From Paracoccaceae bacterium (lineage in GTDB: Bacteria > Pseudomonadota > Alphaproteobacteria > Rhodobacterales > Rhodobacteraceae): 64,000 nucleotides of DNA. Below are positions 46,223-59,982 of the stretch, piece by piece. The stretch covers positions 24,773 through 88,772 of the forward strand of contig JAHDXW010000012.1 in NCBI GenBank assembly GCA_023383015.1, read 5' to 3'. A program made the position numbers and the translations under genes. Under the pieces are notes generated by a model that worked only from the letters and a program-made list of their open reading frames with translations, was not told where the DNA came from and ran no database searches. Each line of letters begins with the position of its first letter. The stretch's first letter is position 1.

Positions 46223-47224
46223 TCAGAGCGCGGCGAGCGCGTCCACCAGCCGCCCGGGCCCCATGCGGAACGGATCGACCGCGGGCAGGCCCATCCGCGT
46301 CTCGACCTCGGCAAGGCAGGCCTTCGCCTCGGCCTCGCCCAGATACTGGGTGTTGATCGACACGCCGACCGCCCGGCAGCCGGGGTTGGCGAGGCGGGCA
46401 TGGGCGAGGGCGAGGTCGCGCGTCGCCTCGAGCGAGGGCAGCGGATAGTGCGGAAGCCCCCGCATGTGCGTGCGCGTCGGCTCGTGGCAGACCACCAGGG
46501 CGTCGGGCTGGCCGCCATGGATCAGCGCGAGCGTCACCCCGGCATAGGAGACATGGTGCAGACTGCCCTGGCCCTCGATCAGATCCCAGTGGTCGGGGTC
46601 GGCGTCGGGGGTCAGCCATTCGATCGCCCCGGCCATGAAATCGGCGATGACCGCGTCGAGCGGCACGCCGTCGCCGGAGATCAGGATGCCGGTCTGGCCG
46701 GTGGCGCGGAAGTCGGCCTTCATCCCGCGGGCCCGCATCTCGCGCGCCATCGCCAGTGTCGTGTACATCTTGCCGGCCGAGCAGTCGGTGCCGACGGCAA
46801 GCAGCCGCCGGCCGGCGCGCCTCACGCCGTTGGCAATGGGGTATTTCACCGACGGGACGCGCACGTCGTGCAGCTTGCGGCCGAACCGGCGGGCGGCCTC
46901 GGCGAGCACCGGCTCGTCGCGAAGCAGGTTGTGCAGGCCCGAGGCAAGGTCCATCCCCTCGGCCAGCGCGTCCACGAGCACCTTGAGCCAGGATTCCGCG
47001 ATCACCCCGCCACGGTTCGCGACGCCGATCACCAGCGTGCGGACACCGGCGGCCTTCGCCTCGGCCAGCGTCATGTCGGGCAGGCCGAGGTCGGCCCGGC
47101 AGCCCTTCATCCGCAGCTGGCCCCTGGCAACCTCGGGCCGCCAGTCCCTGATCCCCAGCGCCACCTTGGCGGCAAGCTGGTCGTGGGCGTCTCCGAGAAA
47201 CAGCAGGTAGGGGGCTTCGATCAT
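46223..47224 (-). CDS. dgcN: DUF1611-family N-acetyltransferase (DgcN-type)
   Basis: A 333-residue DUF1611 protein with an N-terminal Rossmann-like domain (MIEAPYLLFLGDAHDQLAAKVA) and a C-terminal P-loop domain holding GTDCSAGKMYTTLAMAREM. The family member DgcN has been reported to N-acetylate D-glutamate as the first step before DgcA racemises it. The gene order DgcN then DgcA supports that role here. It has GGAGCC before ATG 47224 and heads the operon; the 273-base divergent gap separates it from mcl1. Some DUF1611 genes are misannotated as NAD-dependent epimerases. Confidence 0.9.
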   Translation of the reverse strand: MIEAPYLLFLGDAHDQLAAKVALGIRDWRPEVARGQLRMKGCRADLGLPDMTLAEAKAAGVRTLVIGVANRGGVIAESWLKVLVDALAEGMDLASGLHNLLRDEPVLAEAARRFGRKLHDVRVPSVKYPIANGVRRAGRRLLAVGTDCSAGKMYTTLAMAREMRARGMKADFRATGQTGILISGDGVPLDAVIADFMAGAIEWLTPDADPDHWDLIEGQGSLHHVSYAGVTLALIHGGQPDALVVCHEPTRTHMRGLPHYPLPSLEATRDLALAHARLANPGCRAVGVSINTQYLGEAEAKACLAEVETRMGLPAVDPFRMGPGRLVDALAAL

Positions 47225-47433
47225 GGCAGGCTCCGCGGTCAGGCGGGGAATGATGCTGCGGAGATCGGGAAATGTGCTCGCCAAGTGGTGAAGCAAGGGG
47301 CGTGGGGACAGAATTTCCTGCGGCTGTTCCGACCTGCCGGTGAAGAAGCTGCGAACCGATCCGCCACCCCTCGCGGCCGGGCCGCCGTCGGACGGGGGCG
47401 GGCGCGGCATTTTCTGCACCTGCGCGATGCGCC

Positions 47434-47462
47434 TTGCCGGCGGCTGCCCGATATCCTATCGC
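47434..47462 (+). promoter_or_regulatory. candidate promoter for mcl1
   Basis: TTGCCG (47434-47439) and TATCGC (47457-47462) are spaced by 17 bases, and the -10 element lies 35 bases upstream of the mcl1 ATG at 47498. The fit to sigma-70 consensus is fair, in the divergent dgcN/mcl1 gap. Confidence 0.4.
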
Positions 47463-47497
47463 GGCGCCATCCTGCCGCATCCCGAAGGGCCCCGCAG

Positions 47498-48457
47498 ATG
47501 TCCTTCCGCCTCCAGCCAGCACCCCCGGCCCGCGCCAACCGCTGCCAGCTGTTCGGCCCCGCCTCGCGCCCGGCGCTCTTTGCCAAGATGGCGTCGGCGG
47601 CGGCCGACGTCGTCAACCTCGACCTCGAGGATTCGGTTGCCCCCGACGAGAAGGCCGAGGCGCGGGCCAACGCGGTGGCGGCCACGCGCGACGTCGACTG
47701 GGGCGGCAAGACCCTGTCGGTGCGCATCAACGGGCTGGACACGCCGTGGTGGTACCAGGACGTGGTGGCGCTGGTCGAGAAGGGCGGCGAGCGGCTCGAC
47801 CTGATCATGGTCCCGAAGGTCGGCTGCGCCGCCGACCTTTACGCAGTGGATGCGCTGGTGACGGCGGCCGAGAGGGCGGCGGGGCGCCGGAAGCCCCTCG
47901 GCTTGGAGGTCATCATCGAGACCGCGGCCGGAATCACCCATGTCGCCGAGATTGCCGCCGCCTCGCCGCGGCTGCAGGCGATGAGCCTCGGCGCGGCGGA
48001 CTTCGCCGCCTCGATGGGGATGCAGACCACCGGCATCGGCGGCACCCAGGAGAACTACTACATGCTGCGCGAGGGGGCCCGCCACTGGCCCGATCCCTGG
48101 CACTGGGCGACGGCCGCGATCGTGGCGGCATGCCGCACGCACGGGGTGCTGCCGGTCGACGGTCCGTTCGGCGACTTCTCCGACGACGAGGGTTTCCGCG
48201 CCCAGGCCCGGCGGGCGGCCACGCTGGGGATGGTGGGCAAGTGGGCCATCCACCCCCGGCAGGTGGCGCTGGCCAACGAGGTGTTCACGCCCTCGGCCGC
48301 CGCCCTGGCCGAGGCGCGCGAGATCCTCGCGGCAATGGAGGCGGCCAGGGTGGCGGGGCAGGGCGCCGCCACCTACAGGGGCCGGCTGATCGACATCGCC
48401 TCGATCCGCCAGGCCGAGGGGATCGTGCGCCAGGCCGGGCTGGTCGCCGCGGGCTGA
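47498..48457 (+). CDS. mcl1: L-malyl-CoA/beta-methylmalyl-CoA lyase
   Basis: A 319-residue CitE-like aldolase. The sequence closely follows Rhodobacter Mcl1, including SFRLQPAPPARANRCQLFGP, DVVNLDLEDSVAPDEK (with the Asp/Glu metal ligands), IMVPKVGCAADLYAVDALV and SLGAADFAASMGMQTTGIGG. Mcl1 cleaves beta-methylmalyl-CoA to glyoxylate and propionyl-CoA and malyl-CoA to glyoxylate and acetyl-CoA in the ethylmalonyl-CoA pathway for acetate assimilation. Start ATG 47498 has few ribosome-binding features; the N-terminus is set by the family alignment. No other ethylmalonyl-CoA pathway gene is in the window. Confidence 0.96.
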   Translation: MSFRLQPAPPARANRCQLFGPASRPALFAKMASAAADVVNLDLEDSVAPDEKAEARANAVAATRDVDWGGKTLSVRINGLDTPWWYQDVVALVEKGGERLDLIMVPKVGCAADLYAVDALVTAAERAAGRRKPLGLEVIIETAAGITHVAEIAAASPRLQAMSLGAADFAASMGMQTTGIGGTQENYYMLREGARHWPDPWHWATAAIVAACRTHGVLPVDGPFGDFSDDEGFRAQARRAATLGMVGKWAIHPRQVALANEVFTPSAAALAEAREILAAMEAARVAGQGAATYRGRLIDIASIRQAEGIVRQAGLVAAG

Positions 48458-48550
48458 GGCGGGCGGAGCGATCCGACGCCACCCGGCGGATGCCGGCAGG
48501 GTGCAGGCCGTCGGGCGGGGATGCGGGGTCTCGGGGTTGCGGAAGTGCAA

Positions 48551-48572
48551 GCGGGGGCTGCAGCACCCCCGC
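48551..48572. terminator. hairpin terminator between mcl1 and the repeat-protein gene
   Basis: GCGGGGG (48551-48557) and CCCCCGC (48566-48572) form a 7-bp GC stem with an 8-base loop between two convergent genes. The hairpin lies 94 bases after the mcl1 stop and 10 bases after the stop of the minus-strand gene, so it probably ends both transcripts. Confidence 0.45.
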
Positions 48573-48581
48573 GGCCGGCGC

Positions 48582-49091
48582 TCAGTAGTCGCGCAGGAAG
48601 ATCATCCCCCAGCCGCAGAGGCGCCGGCAGTCGGTCGCGTCCTGGCCGACGTTGTCGCGGGTGAGGCCACTGGCCACACCCACCCCCTCGAAGCGGGGAT
48701 CGTCGCATTCGCCGTCATTGACGTATTCACCGACGTCGTTGCCGAAATCCAGCCGCGAGCAGTCGGTGGCAGCGCGCGCCTCGTCCAGCACCCAAAGCCG
48801 CAGCAGGCCCCTGGAGTGGAGATGGCGGCAGTCCGAGGCGTCGCGACCGGCCTCCTTCCAGGAGAAGCTCTGCGCCATGCCCTGGCCGACGAAGCGGCGG
48901 TCGTCGCATTCGCCGTCGTTGGGATAGCGGCCGGTGTCGTCGCCGAAGTCGGGCGCGGCGGCGCCGGCGAGCCTGTCGCCGAGGCGCTTGACGGCATCGC
49001 TGATCCCGCCGCCGCCCTCCTGGGCGGCCGCCGGAAGGGCGCAGGCGAGGGCGATCGCGAGGGCGAGCGGGGCGGCGGACAGGATGCGCAT
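48582..49091 (-). CDS. secreted protein with two tandem NDGECDD repeats
   Basis: A 169-residue protein with an N-terminal signal peptide (about 1-23, ending AAAQ). The mature part has two ~50-residue copies of the same motif, [22 protein letters not shown] near residue 48 and [22 protein letters not shown] near 115, each followed by DASDC/DATDC and an aromatic/hydrophobic end. Invariant Asp, Glu and paired Cys suggest metal binding or disulfides. The motif is known in many uncharacterised extracellular proteins, often next to proteases; its function is unknown. The gene converges on mcl1. Confidence 0.85.
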   Translation of the reverse strand: MRILSAAPLALAIALACALPAAAQEGGGGISDAVKRLGDRLAGAAAPDFGDDTGRYPNDGECDDRRFVGQGMAQSFSWKEAGRDASDCRHLHSRGLLRLWVLDEARAATDCSRLDFGNDVGEYVNDGECDDPRFEGVGVASGLTRDNVGQDATDCRRLCGWGMIFLRDY

Positions 49092-49162
49092 GGGGGTTCT
49101 CCCGGAGGGGCGAGGCGAGCATACGCCTGCCCCCGCAGGCCGGCAACGGCCGACTGCGGGCG

Positions 49163-49191
49163 TTGCGATTTCCGCCGCCAGGGGCCATATC
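49163..49191 (+). promoter_or_regulatory. candidate promoter for accA
   Basis: TTGCGA (49163-49168) and CATATC (49186-49191) are 17 bases apart, with the accA ATG 42 bases further on at 49234. It is a moderate sigma-70-type match in the divergent gap. Confidence 0.35.
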
Positions 49192-49233
49192 TCGCCCGCC
49201 GCCCGGCCGGCGGCAGTGCCGGGAGCATCGCCG

Positions 49234-50193
49234 ATGAACTACCTCGACTTCGAGAAGCCGCTCGCCGAGATCGAGGGCAAGGCCGAGGAGCTGCGTGCGC
49301 TCGCCCGGGCCAACCCGCAGATGACCGTCGAGAAGGAGGCCGAGGCGCTGGACCGCAAGGCCGAGACCCTGCTGAAGGATCTCTACAAGAGCCTGTCGCC
49401 CTGGCAGAAATGCCTGGTCGCGCGTCACCCCGACCGGCCGCACTGCAGGGACTACATCGAGGCGCTGTTCCGCGACTGGATGCCGCTCGCGGGCGACCGC
49501 AACTTCGCCGAGGACGCCGCTGTGATGGGCGGGCTGGCGCGGTTCAACGACGCCCCGGTGGTGGTGATCGGCCACGAGAAGGGCCACGACACCCGCACCC
49601 GGATCGAGCGCAACTTCGGCATGGCGCGGCCCGAGGGCTACCGCAAGGCCATGCGGCTGATGGAACTGGCCCACCGCTTCCGCCTGCCGGTGATCACGCT
49701 GGTCGACACGCCCGGCGCCTATCCAGGCAAGGGCGCCGAGGAGCGCGGCCAGGCCGAGGCGATCGCCCGCTGCACGCAGAAATGTCTGGAGATCGGGGTG
49801 CCCTTGGTGGCGGTGATCATCGGCGAGGGCGGCTCGGGCGGGGCGGTGGCCTTCGCCACCGCCAACCGCGTGGCGATGCTGGAGCACGCGATCTATTCGG
49901 TGATCAGCCCGGAGGGCTGCGCCTCGATCCTGTGGAAGGACGCCGAGAAGATGAAGGAGGCCGCCGAGGCGCTGCGGCTGACGGCTCAGGACCTCCAGAA
50001 GCTGGGGGTCATCGACCGCATCGTGAAGGAGCCGGTGGGCGGCGCCCAGCGCGGTCGCAGGGAGACGATCGAGGCGGTCGGCCGCGCCATCGAGGTGATG
50101 CTGAAGGAACTCGTCGGCCGGAAGCCCGAGACGCTGGTCCGCGACCGGCGGCAGAAGTTCCTCGACATGGGGTCGAAGGGTCTGGCGGCCTGA
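49234..50193 (+). CDS. accA: acetyl-CoA carboxylase carboxyltransferase subunit alpha
   Basis: A 319-residue crotonase-fold subunit that with AccD transfers carboxyl from biotin to acetyl-CoA, the first step of fatty acid synthesis. Sequence marks: [15 protein letters not shown] at the start, [52 protein letters not shown] and [14 protein letters not shown] with the oxyanion glycine pairs. Length is typical. Start ATG 49234 follows GGGAGCATCGCC. Confidence 0.97.
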   Translation: MNYLDFEKPLAEIEGKAEELRALARANPQMTVEKEAEALDRKAETLLKDLYKSLSPWQKCLVARHPDRPHCRDYIEALFRDWMPLAGDRNFAEDAAVMGGLARFNDAPVVVIGHEKGHDTRTRIERNFGMARPEGYRKAMRLMELAHRFRLPVITLVDTPGAYPGKGAEERGQAEAIARCTQKCLEIGVPLVAVIIGEGGSGGAVAFATANRVAMLEHAIYSVISPEGCASILWKDAEKMKEAAEALRLTAQDLQKLGVIDRIVKEPVGGAQRGRRETIEAVGRAIEVMLKELVGRKPETLVRDRRQKFLDMGSKGLAA

Positions 50194-50299
50194 AGGCGCC
50201 GGGCCGGGCCGCCGGCGGGGGTTGACCGCGATCAAGGCAGCCCGCGGATGGCCGGAGACATGATGCGCCTGAGGTCGATGCGCGCCCGGAGGAGTGGAA

Positions 50300-50611
50300 A
50301 TGACAGAGCCCGAGAAGAAGGACCGCACCATCGTCGAGACGATCGAGGTCGCGGGTAGCGAACTGATCCAGCGGATCAGGGACATCGTCGCCGAGGGCAA
50401 CGTCCGCAGGCTGAAGGTGCATGCGGGCGAGGACTTCACGCTCGAGATGCCGGTGACCGTGGGGGTGGTGATGGGCGGAGTGGTCGCCCTGGCCGCCCCC
50501 TGGCTGGCGGTACTCGGCGTGGTGGCGGCACTGGTGGCGCGGGTGCGCCTCGAGGTGGAGCGCGAGCCGCCACCGCCGCCGCCGCCCGGTGCCGCCGGCC
50601 CGCAGGGCTGA
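50300..50611 (+). CDS. DUF4342 membrane protein
   Basis: A 103-residue protein of the DUF4342 family: an N-terminal region with TIVETIEVAGSELIQRIRDIV and GNVRRLKVHAGEDFTLEMPVTVGV, one hydrophobic segment (about 60-80, GGVVALAAPWLAVLGVVAAL) and a Pro-rich tail. The start ATG 50300 has CGGAGGAG upstream. Function is unknown; the family usually couples a small beta/helical domain to a single membrane helix. Confidence 0.88.
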   Translation: MTEPEKKDRTIVETIEVAGSELIQRIRDIVAEGNVRRLKVHAGEDFTLEMPVTVGVVMGGVVALAAPWLAVLGVVAALVARVRLEVEREPPPPPPPGAAGPQG

Positions 50612-50835
50612 GCACGTGGCCGGCCGGCGCGTCTGCCGCGTGCCGGGCACTGCCGGCGGCCGGCGCCGCGCGGTCCGGCGCGTGCAGAAGATGCACGGTT
50701 GAAACAGCTTTTGCGCTTGCAAGCCGGCCGCGCCTCTGCCTAGCGTGACGGCGCGGAGGGGTGTGTCCGGCCACCGCCGCGGCCGGGGCAGGGCCCCGGA
50801 GGCCCTGCGTCCGCGCCGGTCTCGGGGGATGGTTC

Positions 50836-52989
50836 ATGGCCCTTGTCTCGACGGCGCGCAGCGCTGCCAGCCGCCTCTGTGCCGGCGTTCTTGTCTGTCT
50901 GGCAGGGATCGTGCCCTGGGCTGGCGCCGCGGTTGCAGCCGACCCGCGCATCGTCCTCGGCGACGGCGCGGGCGGGGTGGGCCCGGCGGGCCGGACGGAG
51001 CTTCTGGGCCGCGCCGCCGCGCTCGGCCGGTTGCCCGTGATCGTCGGCTTCGACCTTCCGGTACGGCCCGAGGGCACGCTCGCCCCCGCCATGGCAGCGG
51101 CCCAGCGGAGCGCCATCGCAGCGCGCCAGGAGGCACTGCTGGCGCCGCTCGGCGCGGCGGCCAACGTCAAGCGCTTCGTGACCACGCCGGCCTTCGCGGC
51201 CGCGCTTGCGCCGGACGACCTTGCCGCCCTGCTTGCGGCCCCCGGCGTCACCGGCATCTGGGAGGATGTGGCCGTTCCTGTCACCCTGAACGACAGCGTG
51301 CCGCTGATCGAGGCGCCGCCGGTGATCCGGCGCGGCATCACCGGCGCGGGCGTCGCCGTGGCGGTGCTCGACAGCGGCGTGCAGCGCAACCATGTCGCCT
51401 TTGCCGGCAGGATCGTTGCCGAGGCCTGCTTTTCCACAACCGAGCCGGGTGTCTCGCGCTCGCTCTGCCCCGGCGGTGCCGGCAGTTCCACGGCCCCGGG
51501 TTCGGGCCGCGCTTGCCCGCGCACGCTCGCCAACTGCTTCCACGGCACCCATGTGGCGGGCATCGCCGTGGGCGACCGGCGGCAGCGCCGCGGCGTGGCA
51601 CCGGGCGCCGGCCTGATCTCCATCAACGTCACCAGCCGCCAGCTGACGGCCGCCAGCTGCGCCGGGGTCGCCCCGCCTTGCGCCAACCCGGTGACAAGCG
51701 ACATGATCCGCGGGCTGGAGCATGTGGTGGCGCTGGCGGCCACGCACAGGATCGCGGCCGTGAACATGAGCCTCGGCGGCGGCAGCTTTCCCGCCCATTG
51801 CGACGACCAGCCGATGAAGCAGGTGGTCGACACGCTCCTGTCGCTGGGCATCACCACGGTGTCGACCTCGGGCAACAACGGGTTCGACGGGTCGGTGGGG
51901 TTCCCCGGCTGCATCTCCTCGGTCGTCACGGTCGGCAGTACCACCAAGGCCGATGCCGTGTCGGATTTCTCGAACCACGCAAGAATGGTCGACCTGCTGG
52001 CACCGGGGAGCGACATCTCCGCGCCTGCGCTCGGCCGGCGCACCAATGGGATCGAGACCCTGTCGGGCACGTCGCAGGCGGCCCCGCATGTCGCGGGGGC
52101 CCTTGCCCTGCTTGCAGCCGGCGCGCCCGGCTCGACGCCGGCCGACCGGCTGCGGGCGCTGGCCTGCAGCGGCCTGCCGGTGTCGCGCAACGATCTTGCC
52201 CGGCCGCGCATCCGCGTCTTCCCGGCACTGGCCTTCCTGGGCCGCGTGAGCATCGAGCGTATCTTCACGTTCCGCACCGCAAGGCAGGTCGCCGAATGGG
52301 AGGCACGCTCGGGGCGCTGGCGCCTCTTCGAGCGCGCCCTCGTCGGCGACGCGGACGGGGCACAGCTGCTCACCCTCGCCACCGGCCCCTTCTGCGTGCA
52401 GGGGGACGGCGCGCTCGACGTGACGGCGACGATCATGCGCGGGGATCCCGACAACTTCACGGACTGGGACACCGGCATCCTGCTCATGTCCGAGCTCGAC
52501 GCCGACCGCAACCTCTCGGGCCTGTGGTTCGCCTACAACTCCGGCGAGGACCGCGGGCGATTCGAAGTGGACGTCACCGTGTGGGCGATCGAGCGCTACA
52601 ACATCGACACCGACCGCGGCTCCAGGCCGCGCATCCTGTGCAGGAACACCAGCTTCCGCGGGATCGACCCCCACGACTTCAACCGCCACCGCGTGGTGAT
52701 GAAGGGCGGGAGGCTTGAGTTCCACCTGAACGGCACGCAGGTGTGCACGGCCGACGATCCCGGCACGTTCACTCCCGTCTCCCTTGCGCTGATGATGGCG
52801 GCGCCGAAAGGTGCATCGCTGGCGCAAGAGCATCGCGTCTCGGTCTCGCACATCATCGCCACGGCGACCGCGGCAGAGGCGGCGGCGCCGCCGGCCGCGC
52901 CGGCATGGACGAGCTTTGCCGGCGGGGTCGAGCCGGGCGAGGGCCCGCTCTTCGGCCGCGTGCGCCAGGGCGCCGCCGCGGCGCGCTGA
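50836..52989 (+). CDS. secreted subtilisin-family (S8) serine protease
   Basis: A 717-residue precursor. A signal peptide (about 1-36) and a short pro-segment precede the S8 domain (about 160-470) with all catalytic residues: Asp in VAVLDSGVQRNHVAF, His in CFHGTHVAGIAVGD, the oxyanion Asn in STSGNNGFDG and Ser in LSGTSQAAPHVAGALALL. Cys pairs, such as GGCxSS-type FPGCISS and CFHGT, suggest disulfides. The C-terminal ~240 residues (from about 470) form a beta-sandwich-like domain with FRTARQVAEWEARSGRW, likely for carbohydrate or surface binding. The start ATG 50836 is set by the signal peptide. Role: secreted proteolysis; target unknown. Confidence 0.92.
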   Translation: MALVSTARSAASRLCAGVLVCLAGIVPWAGAAVAADPRIVLGDGAGGVGPAGRTELLGRAAALGRLPVIVGFDLPVRPEGTLAPAMAAAQRSAIAARQEALLAPLGAAANVKRFVTTPAFAAALAPDDLAALLAAPGVTGIWEDVAVPVTLNDSVPLIEAPPVIRRGITGAGVAVAVLDSGVQRNHVAFAGRIVAEACFSTTEPGVSRSLCPGGAGSSTAPGSGRACPRTLANCFHGTHVAGIAVGDRRQRRGVAPGAGLISINVTSRQLTAASCAGVAPPCANPVTSDMIRGLEHVVALAATHRIAAVNMSLGGGSFPAHCDDQPMKQVVDTLLSLGITTVSTSGNNGFDGSVGFPGCISSVVTVGSTTKADAVSDFSNHARMVDLLAPGSDISAPALGRRTNGIETLSGTSQAAPHVAGALALLAAGAPGSTPADRLRALACSGLPVSRNDLARPRIRVFPALAFLGRVSIERIFTFRTARQVAEWEARSGRWRLFERALVGDADGAQLLTLATGPFCVQGDGALDVTATIMRGDPDNFTDWDTGILLMSELDADRNLSGLWFAYNSGEDRGRFEVDVTVWAIERYNIDTDRGSRPRILCRNTSFRGIDPHDFNRHRVVMKGGRLEFHLNGTQVCTADDPGTFTPVSLALMMAAPKGASLAQEHRVSVSHIIATATAAEAAAPPAAPAWTSFAGGVEPGEGPLFGRVRQGAAAAR

Positions 52990-52993
52990 GCCG

Positions 52994-53021
52994 GCGGGGG
53001 GCGTCGGCGCGGGCCCCCCGC
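52994..53021. terminator. bidirectional terminator hairpin between the S8 protease and gltB
   Basis: GCGGGGGGC (52994-53002) and GCCCCCCGC (53013-53021) form a perfect 9-bp stem with a 10-base loop, 4 bases after the protease stop codon and 3 bases after the gltB stop codon on the opposite strand. It likely ends both convergent transcripts. Confidence 0.6.
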
Positions 53022-53024
53022 GGC

Positions 53025-57556
<4,532 letters not shown>

Positions 57557-57560
<4 letters not shown>

Positions 57561-57982
57561 GGCGCGTCTCCCTCGACATGGGGGCGGGAAGCCTCGTAGT
57601 CCGCGCGGCTCACGCGCGGGTGCGAACCCAGCAGCCCGACGCAGGCGAAGGCCCGGTCGGCATAGACCTCGCGGACCAGCGGAAGGCCGCGCGCAGCCTC
57701 GAACAGGCCGGGCATCAGCTCGTAGTCTTTGCCGTCATCGCGAATCCACAGATGGGTGCCGCATGCGGGGCAGAAGGCACGCTCGGCGAAGGGTGACGAC
57801 CGGTAGGCCCTGACCTCGCCAGTGACCCGGACGTCGGCGGCGGCGGCCGCGAAGGCCCACATCGCCGCCCCCGACCATCGCCGGCACATCGCACAATGGC
57901 ATGCCGACGCCCCTCCGGACAGCGGCACGGCGGTGATCCGCACCGCACCGCAGAGACACCGTCCCTCCATGGCCGTCACCAC
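57557..57982 (-). CDS. GFA (glutathione-dependent formaldehyde-activating-like) family protein
   Basis: A 141-residue zinc-binding beta-tent protein. Cys ligands are visible: CLCGAV near residue 10, CHCAMCRRW near 29-37 and FCPACGTHLW near 71. GFA-family members include S-(hydroxymethyl)glutathione synthase, but most have no proven activity. The start may be GTG 57982 or 57979 (both preceded by GGAGG) or ATG 57970. It is translationally coupled to gltB (ATGA) and is a paralogue of the next gene upstream in the operon. Confidence 0.85.
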
Positions 57983-58048
57983 CGCATTCCTCCCGCCCTG
58001 CCGCGGCGGCCCGGTGCCGGGATGCCCCGGGCGGGCCCGCCGCGGGGG

Positions 58049-58489
58049 TCACTCTCCGTTCAGGACCGCGAACCTTGCCACGCAGTCGGCGCGCGTCAGC
58101 AGCGCCCGCCCCTCGCCGGCGTAGGCAAAGCTGTCGGGCTTGTGGTCGATGTAGATCTCGCTGGTCATCCGCATGCCGGAGGCATCGTCGAACAGCCCGA
58201 TGGGCAGTTCGACCGTGCCCGACCAGTCGCTCTCGATCGTGACGCGGAACCACAGCCCGCTGCCGCAGCGGCCGCAGAAGGCACGCTCGGCCCAGGACGA
58301 GGAAGCGAAGACGCGGATGTGCTCGGCGCCCTCCCAGGCGACGCTGCCGTGCGGAAGGCTGACCCCCAGCAGGGCCGAGCCGGTCCAGCGCCGGCACATC
58401 GCGCAGTGGCAGGCGCCGAACTCGTCGGGAACGTCGCGGGCGACGAAGCGCACCGACCCGCACAGGCAGCCTCCAAAACGCTCGCGCAT
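58049..58489 (-). CDS. GFA family protein
   Basis: A 146-residue paralogue of the preceding GFA gene, with the same ligands: CLCGSV near residue 9, CHCAMCRRWTG near 27-37 and FCGRCGSGLWF near 72. It ends with DADCVARF-type RADCVARFAVLNGE. The start ATG 58489 lies 14 bases after the gltD stop codon. Its position inside the glutamate synthase operon suggests a link with glutamate or glutathione metabolism, but the substrate is unknown. Confidence 0.85.
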   Translation of the reverse strand: MRERFGGCLCGSVRFVARDVPDEFGACHCAMCRRWTGSALLGVSLPHGSVAWEGAEHIRVFASSSWAERAFCGRCGSGLWFRVTIESDWSGTVELPIGLFDDASGMRMTSEIYIDHKPDSFAYAGEGRALLTRADCVARFAVLNGE

Positions 58490-58503
58490 CCGCCCGCCCT
58501 CCC

Positions 58504-59937
58504 TCACTCGGCCGCCACGGCGGCGGGCTGTGCCAGGTAGTCCAGGATCGCGTCGGCCGCCTCGCGCCCGTCGCGGATCGCCCAGACGACCAGGCTTGCG
58601 CCACGGACGATGTCGCCGGCGGCGTAGACGCCCGGAAGGCTGGTGGCGTGACTGCGGAAGTCCGCCCGCACCGTGCCGCAGCGCGTGACCTCGAGCCCGG
58701 GCTCGCCCCAGAGCCGGGGCAGATCCTCGGGGTCGAAGCCGAGCGCCATGATGACGAGGTCGGCCTCCTCGAGGTACTCCGCCCCCTCGATCACCACCGG
58801 GCTGCGTCGCCCGGTGGCGTCGGGCTCTCCGAGCCGCATCCGCTGGACCATGACGCCGGTGACCGGGTCGCCGACGAAGCCGCGGGGCGCGGCAAGCCAG
58901 ACGAATTCCACGCCCTCCTCCTCGGCGTTGGCGACCTCGCGCTGGCTGCCGGGCATGTTGGCCCGATCGCGGCGGTAGAGGCACCTGACGCTCACCGCCC
59001 CCTGGCGGACGGCGGTGCGAACGCAGTCCATCGCTGTGTCGCCGCCGCCGATGACCACGACGCGCCGTCCGGCGGCGTCCAGTTCGCCCGAATCGAACGC
59101 CGGCACGTCGTCGCCGAAGCCCTTGCGGTTGGAGGCGGTCAGGTAGTCTATCGCCCGCACGATCCCGCCCGCGCCGACGCCCGGTGCCCTGATCTCGCGC
59201 GAGAGGTAGACGCCGGTCGCGATCAGCACCGCATCGTGGCGGCCGCGGATGGCCGAGAAGCTCATGTCGCGGCCGACTTCGCAGCCCGGCACCAGCGTGA
59301 CGCCCGCCGCCTCGAGCTGGGCGATGCGCTGCATCACCACGGGCTTGTCGAGCTTGAAGCCGGGGATGCCGTAGGTCATCAGCCCGCCCGGGCGGTCGTG
59401 GCGGTCATAGACGGCCACCTGCACCCCGGCCCGGCGCAGCCGGTCGGCGGCGGCCAGCCCCGCAGGACCGGCGCCTATGATGCCAACGCTCTCGGGCCGG
59501 CCCGCGGCAGGGCGGATCGGCTCGACCCAGCCCTCGGTCCAGGCGAGGTCGGTCAGGTAGCGCTCGATGGCGCCGATCGTCACCGTGCCGTGGCCGGCCT
59601 GCTCGATCACGCAGTTGCCCTCGCAGAGCCGGTCCTGGGGGCAGATGCGGCCGCAGATCTCGGGGAAGGTGTTGGTCTCCTGCGACAGCTCGTAGGCCTC
59701 GCGCAGCCGGCCCTCGGCGGTCAGCTTCAGCCAGTCGGGGATGTTGTTGTGCAGCGGGCAGTGGACCTGACAGTACGGCACACCGCACTGGCTGCAGCGG
59801 CCGGCCTGCTCGGCAGCCTTGGCGGCGGCGTAGTCGCGGTAGATTTCGTGGAAATCGCGGGCGCGCAGCGGTGCCGGCCGCTTCTCGGGCGTCTCCTTCC
59901 CGACGGTGACGAACCGCAGCATCGGGGTCGTGGCCAT
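58504..59937 (-). CDS. gltD: glutamate synthase (NADPH) small subunit
   Basis: A 477-residue flavoprotein that passes electrons from NADPH to GltB. The N-terminal Fe-S domain has CSQCGVPYCQVHCPLHN and CGRICPQDRLCEGNC; FAD binds at VGIIGAGPAGLAAADRL and NADPH at VVVIGGGDTAMDCVRTA; a final ATG/GD motif is seen in GVYAAGDIVRGASLVV. ATG 59937 has GAGGGAGGCG upstream. It opens the operon and faces uppP across a 213-base divergent gap with an AT-rich block. Confidence 0.97.
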   Translation of the reverse strand: MATTPMLRFVTVGKETPEKRPAPLRARDFHEIYRDYAAAKAAEQAGRCSQCGVPYCQVHCPLHNNIPDWLKLTAEGRLREAYELSQETNTFPEICGRICPQDRLCEGNCVIEQAGHGTVTIGAIERYLTDLAWTEGWVEPIRPAAGRPESVGIIGAGPAGLAAADRLRRAGVQVAVYDRHDRPGGLMTYGIPGFKLDKPVVMQRIAQLEAAGVTLVPGCEVGRDMSFSAIRGRHDAVLIATGVYLSREIRAPGVGAGGIVRAIDYLTASNRKGFGDDVPAFDSGELDAAGRRVVVIGGGDTAMDCVRTAVRQGAVSVRCLYRRDRANMPGSQREVANAEEEGVEFVWLAAPRGFVGDPVTGVMVQRMRLGEPDATGRRSPVVIEGAEYLEEADLVIMALGFDPEDLPRLWGEPGLEVTRCGTVRADFRSHATSLPGVYAAGDIVRGASLVVWAIRDGREAADAILDYLAQPAAVAAE

Positions 59938-59982
59938 CCTGCGCCTCCCTCTGGCACGCATCTGTCGTCTACGCCGGGTGCG

